Shown: piece by piece, positions 31,518 to 40,959 of the stretch
How the letters are laid out: every line of letters starts with the position of its first letter
How positions within the stretch are numbered: position 1 is the first letter of the stretch
NCBI GenBank assembly: GCA_052148155.1
Contig: JBKQIY010000138.1
Location: forward strand, 1 to 58,320
Direction: 5' to 3'
DNA from: JBBQER01 sp052148155
GTDB lineage: Bacteria > Actinomycetota > Acidimicrobiia > IMCC26256 > PALSA-610
Length of the DNA: 58,320 bases
Made by a program: the position numbers and the translations under genes
Notes under the pieces: generated by a model
Told to the model about the DNA's origin: nothing
Database searches by the model: none
Seen by the model: only the letters and a program-made list of their open reading frames with translations

Positions 31518-34039
31518 TGCGTCTCGTCGACGTCGACGATGACGGTCTGGTTCAAGGTGAGTCCCTTGGTGATCTCGATATACGAACCTTCGGTGAGGCC
31601 GGTCTGTACCGGAACGTCGGTGATCTTGCCGCCATGGTCGACGTCGATGACCCGCACGACGTTCTGGCCGGAACCGTTCTGTTTCACTGCCGCGATCGGG
31701 ACCGTCAGCACGTTCGTGTCCTGTTGGTCGACGACGTCGATCGTGACCGCGGCTCCGTCGGCGGCGCCGAGATCGCCGGCGAGTTGGATCTTGCCTTGGT
31801 AGACCTCTTGCGGCGTCGCGCCGGCCGAAGCGGCGGCTGATGCGCCGGGCGTGTTGGAGTTCAGCGCGGTTTGGCTGGAGTCGAGCTCGGAGATCGTGCC
31901 CGGCACTTCGGTCGTGCCGCCGACGAGTTCGACGGTGCAGGATTGGCCGACTTTCAATGTGGTGCGGTCCGAGGCGTCGGCCTGCAATGTCACGGTGAAG
32001 TTGGGATCGGTGAGCTCCAGGATCGGGGTTCCGGGAGGTGCCGGATCACCTTCGCTGACGAAGACCTGATCGATGCGGATCGGCCATTGACCGACGATCA
32101 TGTCGGTCGGTTCGAACGCGACGTTCTTTTGGATCGAGCTCAGCGTGACCGTCACCGTCGTCTGGCCTGCCTTGAGCAACGCGGTTCCGATGAGGGGCTC
32201 ATAATCGGTTCCAGCCATCGCGGTGCCGACGACCTGATAGCTCACCGAGGTGTCGTTCACCGGAGGTTGGTCGGCGGTGATCGTGAACGTGGCCGAGCCC
32301 CCTTCGGCCAAGGTTGTCGTGCTCGCCGCGATCGTGAGTTTGGGCATGACCTCGGACTCGATGGTGACGGCAGCAGTGTTCGGCGATCCGATCCGGTACG
32401 CGGAGCTGGGTGCCAACGCGACGACGAGCACGCGGTCGGACTCGACCACGTTGTTGGCCACGATCGGGATCTGCACCGACAACGACGTTTCGCCCGCAGG
32501 GACGACGATGCTGCCGCCGGGCAGGGTGAAGTCGGTCCCTTGTACTGCGGTGCCGCCGTAGGCCAACACGATCGTCAACGGTCGGCTGAGCGCTTCATTC
32601 AAGCTGATGGTCACCGGGTAGCCGGTACCGGCGCCGACGCCCGCGGACACGCCACTGCCGCCCTTGGACAAGAACGTTGTCGCCGAACGCAAGGTGACGA
32701 CCGGAAGTGCGGCGTCGCCCGTCTGGCCGGCGATCGCGATCACCGCGACGCCCGGCGACCCGACGTTGTACGACGTTGGGGACGGTGTGATCGACACGAC
32801 GATGTGATGTTCCGGTTCGATCATGTTGTTTGTCAGTGTGCTGACCGTGACGCTGGCGGTCGTCTGACCGGCCGGCATGATCAGCACCGGATTGACGGGG
32901 TTGTAGTCGGTGCCCGGTGTCGCGTCACCTGCGAACTCGAGGCTGATGTCCGTGTCGTGCAACGGTGCCTGATCGGCCGTGACGGTGAGCGTTGCGGAGC
33001 CGCCGCGCGAGACCGTGGTGTCGCCGTTGAGGTGCATCGTCGGCACGTTGTTGTTGACGATGCTTGTGAGCGCCGATGCTGGGTTCCCGACGCAGTAGCC
33101 GGCACCTCCGACCACGGCGAGCGACAGCGTCTTGGTCGGTTTCACCACGTTGTCGACGCGGGTCGCCACGGTGACCTCAACCGAGGTCGTGTTCGCAGCG
33201 AGCGTGGCCGACACTGGCGGCATCACGATGTCGTTGCTGTCCGCCGAGCCGCTCTCGGCCAGGTTGACCGTGATCGGGGTTGCCGTCGGCGACGAGGCGC
33301 TGATCACGAACGTTGCCGGCATTCCTTCCGAGACGACGGCGTTGACTGACTGGATCGTGAGTACCGGAGCCGCGCACACGTCGGAGCGGTACGCGGTGAG
33401 CACACCGCGGTGCACGACACCGGACGTTGCGGCCGTCGTCTGGGCGTCGTCGGGTCCGATGACCAGGCCGGCGGACGTGTCGTCGCCGAGCGTGTAGCCG
33501 GAACCTTGCGCGAGGGAGACGGTCACCGACTCGGGTGCCGCGGGCGTCGCGTCGGGATAGTGATGCTGGGCCTGCCACTGTGCCAACGCGAACTGTGTCT
33601 GTTCGGTGTACAACGAGTTGATCGGGCCGGGATCGTCACCCGCCGCCGCGAGGATCTGCTTGAGCTGCACGACGTCGTCGCCGCTATCGCCGATCCCGAG
33701 CGGACGGAAGAAACGGACGGTGCCTTCCTCGGCGATCGCGTCGCGGCCGTCGAGCGCGAACAACCGTTCTCCCGCCTGGCCGATCGTTCCCGCTTTGGCG
33801 TAGACCGCACTGACGCGTCCCTGTTCGATGCTGGTCACGTCGCGCAGTTCTTCGCGGGCGAGTGTGCCGTTGAGCGTGACGGTGTCTTGCAGGGTGCGGC
33901 GTTGCACGCTGGCGAGGATGATCAGATCTTTGTTGTTCGACGACCCGCCGCTGTTCCATGTCGCGTAGCCGATGCCGGCGCCGGCGACGACCAACGCCAC
34001 GATAACCACACCGACGATCAGTTTCTTGTTGTGCCACAC
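31514..34039 (-). CDS. ABC adaptor (HlyD/MacA-like) with PG-binding-like segment and Calx-beta repeats
   Basis: About 841 residues, twice the usual adaptor length. GTG 34039 is a likely start (the frame opens at 34105, overlapping the previous gene). Order: membrane helix (KKLIVGVVIVALVVAGAGIG); first adaptor half (TLQDTVTLNG, GRVSAVYAKAGTIGQAGERL); a peptidoglycan_binding_1-like segment at about 110-160 (GIGDSGDDVVQLKQILAAAG, QFALAQWQAQHHY); three to four Calx-beta-like repeats at about 225-640 with TPGTDY, VQGTDF and MAGTDY motifs and IVPAGETS-type edges; then the second adaptor half (VFVSEGDPAPPGTPILEL, VGQSCTVELVGG, NVVRVIDVDHGGKITDVPVQ). It should bridge permease and wall. The Calx-beta insertion is unusual; these domains often bind calcium. 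Confidence 0.88.
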   Translation of the reverse strand: MWHNKKLIVGVVIVALVVAGAGIGYATWNSGGSSNNKDLIILASVQRRTLQDTVTLNGTLAREELRDVTSIEQGRVSAVYAKAGTIGQAGERLFALDGRDAIAEEGTVRFFRPLGIGDSGDDVVQLKQILAAAGDDPGPINSLYTEQTQFALAQWQAQHHYPDATPAAPESVTVSLAQGSGYTLGDDTSAGLVIGPDDAQTTAATSGVVHRGVLTAYRSDVCAAPVLTIQSVNAVVSEGMPATFVISASSPTATPITVNLAESGSADSNDIVMPPVSATLAANTTSVEVTVATRVDNVVKPTKTLSLAVVGGAGYCVGNPASALTSIVNNNVPTMHLNGDTTVSRGGSATLTVTADQAPLHDTDISLEFAGDATPGTDYNPVNPVLIMPAGQTTASVTVSTLTNNMIEPEHHIVVSITPSPTSYNVGSPGVAVIAIAGQTGDAALPVVTLRSATTFLSKGGSGVSAGVGAGTGYPVTISLNEALSRPLTIVLAYGGTAVQGTDFTLPGGSIVVPAGETSLSVQIPIVANNVVESDRVLVVALAPSSAYRIGSPNTAAVTIESEVMPKLTIAASTTTLAEGGSATFTITADQPPVNDTSVSYQVVGTAMAGTDYEPLIGTALLKAGQTTVTVTLSSIQKNVAFEPTDMIVGQWPIRIDQVFVSEGDPAPPGTPILELTDPNFTVTLQADASDRTTLKVGQSCTVELVGGTTEVPGTISELDSSQTALNSNTPGASAAASAGATPQEVYQGKIQLAGDLGAADGAAVTIDVVDQQDTNVLTVPIAAVKQNGSGQNVVRVIDVDHGGKITDVPVQTGLTEGSYIEITKGLTLNQTVIVDVDETQ

Positions 34040-34071
34040 ATCAACCGCCCGGATGTTGTTCGAAGGAACTG

Positions 34072-34830
34072 TTATTTCGTCGACGCCTGTACCTGAGCTG
34101 CACACGCCTGCAGGTCAGGGCTGTTCAACAGGCTTTGGCCCGGCGGGGGCGTAAAACCTCCACCGGGCGAACCGTTCGACCCACCACCACCGCCAGCACC
34201 ACCGAACGAGAACAGCAGACCTCTCGAATCTGGTGTCGGCTGCGGGATACCCCAACCGCGTCCGATCATGCAGGTACGCCATTTCAGATACGCCTTGTTC
34301 TGTGTCTCGATCTGCGTATCTGTCAGGTTCTGTTGTGCGGTCTGTTCGGTCTTGAGTGCCTGCACGATGCCGCTTTTCGCCGCGCAGGTTGACAGCGCCT
34401 TGATGTAGGTCGGGTTGTTCGCCGGTGAGTTGGGATTCGCTGCGCTGGGCACACCGATGAACTTGACACCCAAACCTCCCAGACACCCCTCGAACCCATT
34501 GAGCGACGTGAACAGCGCGGTCGTCGGATTCTGCGCCGCGAGCGGGACCGTGACGCCCGTCGAGGAGCCGCCCGCCGCGCGGTTCACCGCACCCACCGAT
34601 CCGTGTGTGGGGACGAGTCGTAACGCGCCTTTGACGTCCGTGGTGATCGTGTACCCGGGCGGGGGTTGGAGATCGGCGTGCTTGAGGTCGATTTGCCCCG
34701 ACGAGATCACGCTGTCGGCCGACGGTTTCGAGCTCGATCCGCAACCTGCCAACATCACCGCCAGCAGGACAGCGAACGCGACGCGGTTGCGCGCACTGAA
34801 AGCAGCGCTGCCCGCTTTGCCACACTGCAT
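34072..34830 (-). CDS. lipoprotein leading the ABC operon
   Basis: 252 residues from ATG 34830 (the upstream extension to 35058 lacks coding character). A lipobox follows the signal helix (VAFAVLLAVMLAGCGSSSK; lipidated Cys about residue 29). Mature features: YTITTDVKGALRLVPTHGSV, FEGCLGGLGVKFIGVPSAAN, several Cys (GCLGG, STCAAKSG, WRTCMIGRGWG, QACAAQVQ) that could form two disulfides, and a Gly/Ser/Pro-rich stretch before the last Cys. No family known to me, but the WRTCMxxxGW-type motif recurs in actinobacterial lipoproteins. It stops 33 bases before the adaptor start on the same strand, so it is probably the outer partner or substrate-handling part of the transporter. Confidence 0.75.
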   Translation of the reverse strand: MQCGKAGSAAFSARNRVAFAVLLAVMLAGCGSSSKPSADSVISSGQIDLKHADLQPPPGYTITTDVKGALRLVPTHGSVGAVNRAAGGSSTGVTVPLAAQNPTTALFTSLNGFEGCLGGLGVKFIGVPSAANPNSPANNPTYIKALSTCAAKSGIVQALKTEQTAQQNLTDTQIETQNKAYLKWRTCMIGRGWGIPQPTPDSRGLLFSFGGAGGGGGSNGSPGGGFTPPPGQSLLNSPDLQACAAQVQASTK

Positions 34831-35440
34831 GCTGATCCCCGGCTCACGTCTGGGACCCCATACTCCGCCCGGCTCGTCATGATCGCACTCGGCAGCAGCT
34901 CTTCGCCAGACCTCCCGCGTAGAAAGGGCTACGACGCCGAGCGGAGGCGGCTCGTAGCCGGACCCGGTCGACTTTCGAGCGGGACGGGTGACGACATCAT
35001 CGGGCGTGCTGCGACGTTCGGATCCGACTTCGGTGCGAACCCCGCGCCACGCGAACATGACCTCGATCGGGGTTCGGTCGGTCCTGGTCCCGCTTCACGG
35101 TGCGCGAAACGGTCACTGACGTTCATCATCAACGCAGCGGCGCGTCACACGGTCTCCTTGCACGTCGTCCGTCGAACGTTGCGGCGGCCTGGCGGGCCGT
35201 TCCTCGCGATCGCTCATGAGGTGGTTTCGGCGAGCCTCGATGCGTTGTCTCGACACATTGTCTCGATGCTTGTCTCGATCAGAGGCCGCAATTGGACAGC
35301 GGGCGGGACGATCATGCGTGGCGCGAGCCCGCGTGGTCGTGGTGTGCGAATCGGGCGTGTCGTTCGCGAAAGCCGGGTGGCGTCTCACGCGCGTCGCCAC
35401 CACTAGTGTCATGGTCCAGATCAAGCTAGGAGGCTGCCCA
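34831..35440. other. divergent promoter region
   Basis: About 610 bases between the minus-strand ABC operon and a plus-strand lipoprotein gene. Open frames here look non-coding. AGGAGG near 35429 is the ribosome site of the plus-strand gene. Confidence 0.5.
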
Positions 35441-35953
35441 ATGAACCGTCGACACCTCATCTCTGTAGCGCTCATTGGGGCGGCCGTGCTGCTTGGCGCG
35501 TGCAGCAGCTCATCGAAGAGCTCAACCGCGACGACAGCCGTCGGCGCGGCAACGAGCACTTCCGCGACGACCGCGCAATCCGCTCCCGCGACGACGACGG
35601 CCACGATACGAGCAGTGACGAACGGCAAACTCGACAAATTGATCGTCGTGAATGCCGCAGGCCGGACCGTTTACATGTATCTGCCCGACGGTTCGAGCAA
35701 GACGTCCAAGGTGCCCGCGGCCCTCAAGGCGGCGTGGCCCCCGGTGATCGTGTCCGGCACGGTGATTGCCGGAACGGGTCTCAGCGCATCCAAGCTTGCC
35801 GTCGACATGCAGACCGCCGGCGCGCACCAGGTCGCGTACGGCGGCCATCTGCTGTACACGTTTGCGAGCGACACCGCGCCCGGCCAGGCGAACGGTGCAG
35901 GACTCGGTGGCGTCTGGTTTGCGCTGTCCCCCACCGGCACCAAGATCTCCTGA
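35441..35953 (+). CDS. COG4315-type lipoprotein
   Basis: 170 residues, ATG with AGGAGG 7 bases upstream. Lipobox LIGAAVLLGACSSSS, a Thr/Ser/Ala-rich linker, then two copies of the short repeat of the predicted-lipoprotein family PF03640: GRTVYMYLPDGSSKTSKVPA and GGHLLYTFASDTAPGQANGA, each followed by a W-containing end (AAWPPV; GGVWFALSPTG). Such proteins sit on the outer face of the membrane; function is unknown, sometimes placed near redox genes. Transcribed away from the ABC operon. Confidence 0.85.
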   Translation: MNRRHLISVALIGAAVLLGACSSSSKSSTATTAVGAATSTSATTAQSAPATTTATIRAVTNGKLDKLIVVNAAGRTVYMYLPDGSSKTSKVPAALKAAWPPVIVSGTVIAGTGLSASKLAVDMQTAGAHQVAYGGHLLYTFASDTAPGQANGAGLGGVWFALSPTGTKIS

Positions 35954-36213
35954 GGATCTCTCCCGAACGAGCCGACGAGTCGCGCACTCAGTCCCGGCAC
36001 CTTCGCGCGACTCGCGCTCGGAGATGCTGGCGGCTCGTCGGCGCGACCGAAGACGCACGGTTGCCGGTCCGATCGCTCGGCGGCCCCGCCTTCGTGGTTC
36101 GGGCCCGGACGCGCCGTCTCTTTCGTCGCTCGCGGTTCGGTGTGTGACCTACGCCGGCGGTGCACCGCTAGCGTAGGAGCGGCTCGTTGCTCTCAAGACC
36201 AAGAGGATGTTGG

Positions 36214-36690
36214 ATGCCTGTCACGAAGAAAGCCGTGCGAAAGACTGCGAAGAACGCGACCCGACGTGCGCCGGCACGTTCGCAACAACGGACGCTCAGC
36301 GTTTCGCACAAGCGGGCCCTGGCGGAGGGCCGCACGATGTCGGCGACGGTCGACCGGTACCTGTCGTCGGTCAATACGCCGAAGCGACGAGGCCGGAAAG
36401 TGTCGAAGGCGGCACTTGAGCAGCGGCTCGCGGTCGCGCGCACGAACGCAAGGTCGGCGCGGGGCGTCGCCAAGGTATTGGCCGCACAAGAAATTCGCGA
36501 TCTCCAAACGCGGATCGCCAATATCCGTAGCGCGAGCGGAACCGACCTCAAAAGCCTGGAAGCGGAGTTTGTGAAGATCGCCAAACGCTTCGGCGACAAC
36601 CGGGGTATCGGATACGGCGCATGGCGAGACGCTGGTGTGCCGGCAGTCGTGTTGAAAAAGGCTGGGATCGCTCGAACCCGCGGAATGTAA
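36214..36690 (+). CDS. small basic protein with AWRDxGV C-terminal motif (longer paralogue)
   Basis: 158 residues, ATG 36214 with AGAGGAT upstream. The N-terminus is Lys/Arg/Ala-rich (TKKAVRKTAKNATRRAPARS), then TMSATVDRYLSSVNTPKRRG, a coiled-coil-like helix (KAALEQRLAVARTNARSARG to RDLQTRIANI) and the conserved end LEAEFVKIAKRFGDNRGIGY-GAWRDAGVPAVVLKKAGI. The last part is common to many small actinobacterial proteins and is repeated in the gene at 40960-41214. The helix-turn pattern GIGYGAWRDAGVPAVVLKKAG resembles a small DNA-binding fold, and the basic N-terminus fits nucleic acid binding, but this is inference. Confidence 0.75.
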   Translation: MPVTKKAVRKTAKNATRRAPARSQQRTLSVSHKRALAEGRTMSATVDRYLSSVNTPKRRGRKVSKAALEQRLAVARTNARSARGVAKVLAAQEIRDLQTRIANIRSASGTDLKSLEAEFVKIAKRFGDNRGIGYGAWRDAGVPAVVLKKAGIARTRGM

Positions 36691-36826
36691 ACGCGGTCGT
36701 GTCGCGACAGCTGGCGGAGCGATCCGGCCGCTGATCGCGCGCCGCCGGCGGGGCGTTCCAGGTCGGACGGGACACCGGTCGGGACGCCTCGATGCTGACG
36801 CGGCCGAAACGGTGTCGCGCCGCGGT

Positions 36827-39800
36827 TCAGGTTCGGCCGGCCCGCGGCGACGTGGGTGCTTGCGCGAGAACCCGCCCGTAGTTTGCGGACTCCGCCCGGT
36901 CGAGCGCGGAGTCGACGAGTCGTGTCACGCGGGCGGTGTCGCTGGCGCGGCCACGGGCCCGCAGCGCCAACGCCGTGTCCATCGTTGCTTGCGCGACCCA
37001 GTACGGCGCGGCGAGATGTTGCGCGACTGCGATTGCTTGCGCGAAATGGTCGACCGCGACGTCCGTGTTGGATTGGGCGGCCGCGATCAGACCAAGCCAG
37101 TGGTGGGCGGCGCCGAGCACGGCGCCGCCGGCCCCGAACACGACGATCTGGTCGGCGCACGGTTCGAGCATTGCTTGGAGGAGCTCCAACAGCGGCGAAT
37201 CGTTGGTTGTCGCGGCGACGCCGGCGAGCAGCGCGGTTGCCGCCAGCCAGAACGCGTCGCGGGGCAGAGCCGAGCCGTCGCCTCCGAGGGTGTTCCACGC
37301 GAACGCCTGAGCCCGGTCCGTTTGACCAGTTTCGGCGTACGCCACCGCGGCGAGGGCGCCGCCGGCTCGGTAGACCGACCGTTGGCCGCCTACTTCTTTG
37401 AGGACGGGGAGTTCCTCAGCGAGGCGGCCCTGCTGGTAGCGGATGACAAACCGTTGGAGGAGATAGGCACCGTCAGAGAACTGCTCCAGTTCATGGCCGC
37501 GCAACGCGGCGCCGCGTGCTAACTGTTCGGCGGCCGAGAGATCGCCGTGCAGTGTCATCTCGGTCGCGCGTAACGCCATCGACCAGTAGATGTCGCGGGG
37601 ACTCCCGAGATGGCGGGCCGCGCGCTCGTACGCGCCGAGGCTCGTTTCGAACTCGGTGATCGCCGCGTTTTCAAGCAGGTCCGCGAGCAGCGCACGATGC
37701 GTGAGCAGATGCGCGTCGCTCGTGTCTCGGCCGCTGGATGCGAGTTCGTGCGCACTTCGGCCGAGCTTGAGTCGTGCGGCGGCGGCCGCCGGTTCGTGGG
37801 TCTGCCACAGGTGCACGGCCATCTGCGCGGTTGCGAGCGTCGCCGGCTGGTCGGATGATTCGGCGATCTTGAGCGCTTCGTAAGCGACGCGTCCCTCACG
37901 TTCGGGATCGACGTAGTACAGGTCCGAGGCGATGCGGGTCAGGATCTGCACACGCTGTTCGATCGCTCCGGGATCGATTCGGTCGAGCGCCTCTTCCAGG
38001 AACGACAGCGCGTCAGGCTGGAAGTCGGCGCCTAACGCCCACGGATCATCGGCTGCGATCGCGACATCGGCGAGGAGCGACGAATCGTTGGCTCGCTTTG
38101 CGCAGGCCGCCGCGGCGAGCAAGCTGTCGCGCGCAGGTTCGGGCTGCTTGTCGTTCGACTGAGCTTGGCCGAGCACAAGGTAAAGCCTTCCCATTTTCGA
38201 TTCTGGCGTTCCGAGCCCAGGTCGGAGCAGGACCGCTTGTCCGTACCACCGAACAGCTTCCGCGAACGCGAACTGGGCCGTCGCGTCGTCGCCGGCACGT
38301 TCGGCGTATTCGGCTGCTTCGCGCTGCAACCCGAGCGGTGCTGCTTGCCCGTAGTGGTAGGCGAGGGTTGCGCTTCGTGCGGTTGTGTCGGTCGTCTCTG
38401 CCTGTTCGAGGATTTCGGCGATCCGTCGGTGCAGTTGTTGGCGGCTCGTGACCGGGATCGTCTGATAGACGCAGTTGCGGACGAGTGCGTGATGGAACTG
38501 GTATCGGTGGATGTGTTCGCCATCTTCGACGAGGAGGTGCGCGACAAGTCCTTCGTCGAGCGCGTGGTAGGTGACCTCGGGGGACAGATCGCACACCGCC
38601 GCGAGCGTGTCGACGGTGAAGTCGGATCCGACGACTGACGCGGCGCCGACGACCGTGCGGGCGGCGGTGCTCAGTCGGCCGAGGCGGTCATCGACAAGGG
38701 CACGAACGCCGAGCGGTGAGAGTCTGGACAACGTTTGTGCGACGTCGCTCGTGTCGCCGCCGTTGAGACGTTCGTCGTCGAATTCGCTGAGCAACTCTCG
38801 CAGGAACAGCGGATTGCCGCCCGTGGTGTCGGCCAAGGTGGAGGCGAAGTCAACCAGGACGTCTTTGGCCTGGGGTGGTGCGACGGCGCGCACGAGTGCC
38901 CGTACCTCGTGATCGTCGAACCCGGACATCGCCAGCTTGGCGCTGAGACCGGACGTCGCGAGCCGATTGATGGCTTCTGCTCGTCCACCGTCGATCTCGT
39001 CGTCACGGCAGGTCGCAACGACGAGCATCCGATCAAGCATCGGATGGAGCAGCAGGTGCCGCAGCGCCCGAAGGGTCGGACGATCGGCCCAATGCAGGTC
39101 TTCGACGATCAGTAAGAGCGGCCGGCCGGCGAGGCTCGCACACGTGTGCGCCATCGCTTCGAACAGTCGGAACTGGGCGGCCTGCGCCGGCGTCGTCCCC
39201 GCGTTGTCGGGAACCCGTTCGACGTCGACCATCTCCGGTAACAGCAACGCGACCGGCCCCGGCAACGACGCGCGGTCGTCGGCGTCGAGCCGGCCGACGA
39301 CCGTTCGCAGAATCTCGACGATCGGCTGGTAGTTGGCGGTCGATTCCGGGTCGCAGCGGCCAACGAGCGGATCGGCGCCGAGGTCCCGAGCTCGCGCGCA
39401 GAACTCTTGGGTGAGGGTCGTTTTGCCGATGCCAGCCTCGCCGGTGACGAGGATAAACCGTGACGGCTCGTCACTCGCTCGAGCGAAGGCGTCGAGCAGT
39501 CGACCGACCTCGTGGCGTCGGCCGATGAACCGTGCCACCGGCGACTGGGTGTACTGCGCGGATCGGAGCGGCGTTCGGGTTGGCGCGAAGTCCAGCGACG
39601 GGCGTTGCAGGAGCACATCTTCTTCGAGTTGTCGAAGCTCTTGCGACGGCGCGACGGCGAGCGCTTCGTCGAGACGACGGGCCAGGTCTGCGTACGCACG
39701 CAGGGCGTCGGCCTGTCGACCACTGCGGTACAGGCCGCGGATCAAACTGGCGGTCAGCCGCTCCCGCAACGGGTACTGCTCGAGGGCTGCGCTGACCAGA

Positions 39801-40351
39801 TCGACGGCAACGGCGTGTTCCCCCAACGCGAGGCGGATCTCTGCCAGGTCTTCGATCGCCGCGGCACGCAGATCGTCAAGTCTTGCAATCGCGCCCTGCG
39901 CGGCCGCGAGGTCTCGGACGTCGGACAGTGCCGGCCCCCGCCACAGGTCGAGCGCGTCGGCGAGGGATGCCACCGCACGTTTTGGATCGCCGGCGGCGAT
40001 CGCGTCTCGCGCGACGAACACGAGTCGCTCGAACCGGGAGGCGTCGAGCTCGTCGCCGTGCACGCTGAGCAGATAGCCGCCCGCCCGGGCGGGAAGACGC
40101 ACGCTGACCGCGCTGGGTTCGCGATCGACGTCGAGCACTTGGCGCAGGTAGCGGACATGGACACGCAGGGCGGTGGCGGCGCTGCGGGGGGCGTCTCCTT
40201 GCCAGAGCTCGTCGATCAGTTGCTCGGCCGCGATCGGCTGGTTCGGGCGGATCGACAACAGGGCGAGGAGCTGACGACGTTTCGCGCCGCGAACTTCTAC
40301 CGTCGTCCCGTCGCGGCGTACCTCGACTGGACCGAGGATCCGTAGTTCCAC
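36827..40351 (-). CDS. SARP/AfsR-type regulator with AAA ATPase and TPR-like region
   Basis: 1,174 residues from GTG 40351. Domains: OmpR-like winged helix (ELRILGPVEVRRDGTTVEV, GAKRRQLLALLSIRPNQPIA, ALRVHVRYLRQVL), bacterial transcriptional activation (BTAD) helices to about 260 (ASRFERLV, LRERLTASLIRGLYRSGRQA), a STAND-type ATPase starting FIGRRHEVGRLL with Walker A VTGEAGIGKTTL (about residue 300) and Walker B LLLIVEDLHWAD, winged/TPR-like repeats to the end. AfsR-type activators open promoters of secondary-metabolite or developmental genes after nucleotide-driven assembly. No biosynthetic cluster is nearby, so targets are unknown. It is flanked by the two small AWRDxGV proteins. Confidence 0.92.
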   Translation of the reverse strand: MELRILGPVEVRRDGTTVEVRGAKRRQLLALLSIRPNQPIAAEQLIDELWQGDAPRSAATALRVHVRYLRQVLDVDREPSAVSVRLPARAGGYLLSVHGDELDASRFERLVFVARDAIAAGDPKRAVASLADALDLWRGPALSDVRDLAAAQGAIARLDDLRAAAIEDLAEIRLALGEHAVAVDLVSAALEQYPLRERLTASLIRGLYRSGRQADALRAYADLARRLDEALAVAPSQELRQLEEDVLLQRPSLDFAPTRTPLRSAQYTQSPVARFIGRRHEVGRLLDAFARASDEPSRFILVTGEAGIGKTTLTQEFCARARDLGADPLVGRCDPESTANYQPIVEILRTVVGRLDADDRASLPGPVALLLPEMVDVERVPDNAGTTPAQAAQFRLFEAMAHTCASLAGRPLLLIVEDLHWADRPTLRALRHLLLHPMLDRMLVVATCRDDEIDGGRAEAINRLATSGLSAKLAMSGFDDHEVRALVRAVAPPQAKDVLVDFASTLADTTGGNPLFLRELLSEFDDERLNGGDTSDVAQTLSRLSPLGVRALVDDRLGRLSTAARTVVGAASVVGSDFTVDTLAAVCDLSPEVTYHALDEGLVAHLLVEDGEHIHRYQFHHALVRNCVYQTIPVTSRQQLHRRIAEILEQAETTDTTARSATLAYHYGQAAPLGLQREAAEYAERAGDDATAQFAFAEAVRWYGQAVLLRPGLGTPESKMGRLYLVLGQAQSNDKQPEPARDSLLAAAACAKRANDSSLLADVAIAADDPWALGADFQPDALSFLEEALDRIDPGAIEQRVQILTRIASDLYYVDPEREGRVAYEALKIAESSDQPATLATAQMAVHLWQTHEPAAAAARLKLGRSAHELASSGRDTSDAHLLTHRALLADLLENAAITEFETSLGAYERAARHLGSPRDIYWSMALRATEMTLHGDLSAAEQLARGAALRGHELEQFSDGAYLLQRFVIRYQQGRLAEELPVLKEVGGQRSVYRAGGALAAVAYAETGQTDRAQAFAWNTLGGDGSALPRDAFWLAATALLAGVAATTNDSPLLELLQAMLEPCADQIVVFGAGGAVLGAAHHWLGLIAAAQSNTDVAVDHFAQAIAVAQHLAAPYWVAQATMDTALALRARGRASDTARVTRLVDSALDRAESANYGRVLAQAPTSPRAGRT

Positions 40352-40561
40352 CTCGCCCCCCGCGCCGGGCCCGTCAGCCCACGGTACACCGGCCCACCTC
40401 GTCATCGCCCGGTGGGTTTACCGGACGTTTACGGCGTTGGCGTACAACCGGACGAGCGGACTTCGTTTCGACGTCGGCCCGCGTCCGATGGCACGTCAGC
40501 GACGTGCAAGGAGGTCAGGGCACGTGCATGCGATGTCGGTGACTGGCTGGGGGGCTGTGCA

Positions 40562-40924
40562 ATGAGTCCGAACGACGACGTGCTCGTACAAGCGGTCAAC
40601 AGTGCGTTCGCGGATCCGAACTTCCGGGCCAGCGTCCAACAGTTGCACGCCGAGAACTCCCCGCTCGTCGACATGGTCGAAGCGCTCGGACTCGACGACG
40701 ACATGTCCGCCCAGATCCGCCAGATTTTGGAGGGGCTCTCCGCCGATGTCGTCGCCGGCATCCGGGCCGCGACGTTGGCGATGCTCGACACGACGACCCA
40801 CCAGATGCCGCTGGCCTGTTCGGTCACGAACGCCCAGCTCGTCGCCGGGACAGCCGTCGAGGTGTCCGTCGCGGTCGTCGGCGGCGCCCAAGTCATTCAG
40901 GTTCAGCCCACAAACCGTGGCTAG
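40562..40924 (+). CDS. small protein of unknown function
   Basis: 120 residues, ATG 40562. N-terminal half helical and acidic (DDVLVQAVNSAFADPNFRAS, VDMVEALGLDDDMSAQIRQI, LEGLSADVVAGIRAATLAML), C-terminal half beta-rich (MPLACSVTNAQLVAGTAVEV, SVAVVGGAQVIQVQP). No family recognised. It is transcribed away from the SARP gene and is followed 35 bases later by the short AWRDxGV gene, so the two are probably co-transcribed. Composition and the GC-poor-free third positions support coding. Confidence 0.6.
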   Translation: MSPNDDVLVQAVNSAFADPNFRASVQQLHAENSPLVDMVEALGLDDDMSAQIRQILEGLSADVVAGIRAATLAMLDTTTHQMPLACSVTNAQLVAGTAVEVSVAVVGGAQVIQVQPTNRG

Positions 40925-40959
40925 AGGCCGGTCGGTGGGCGGTCGCCGAGGAGGTAGAC

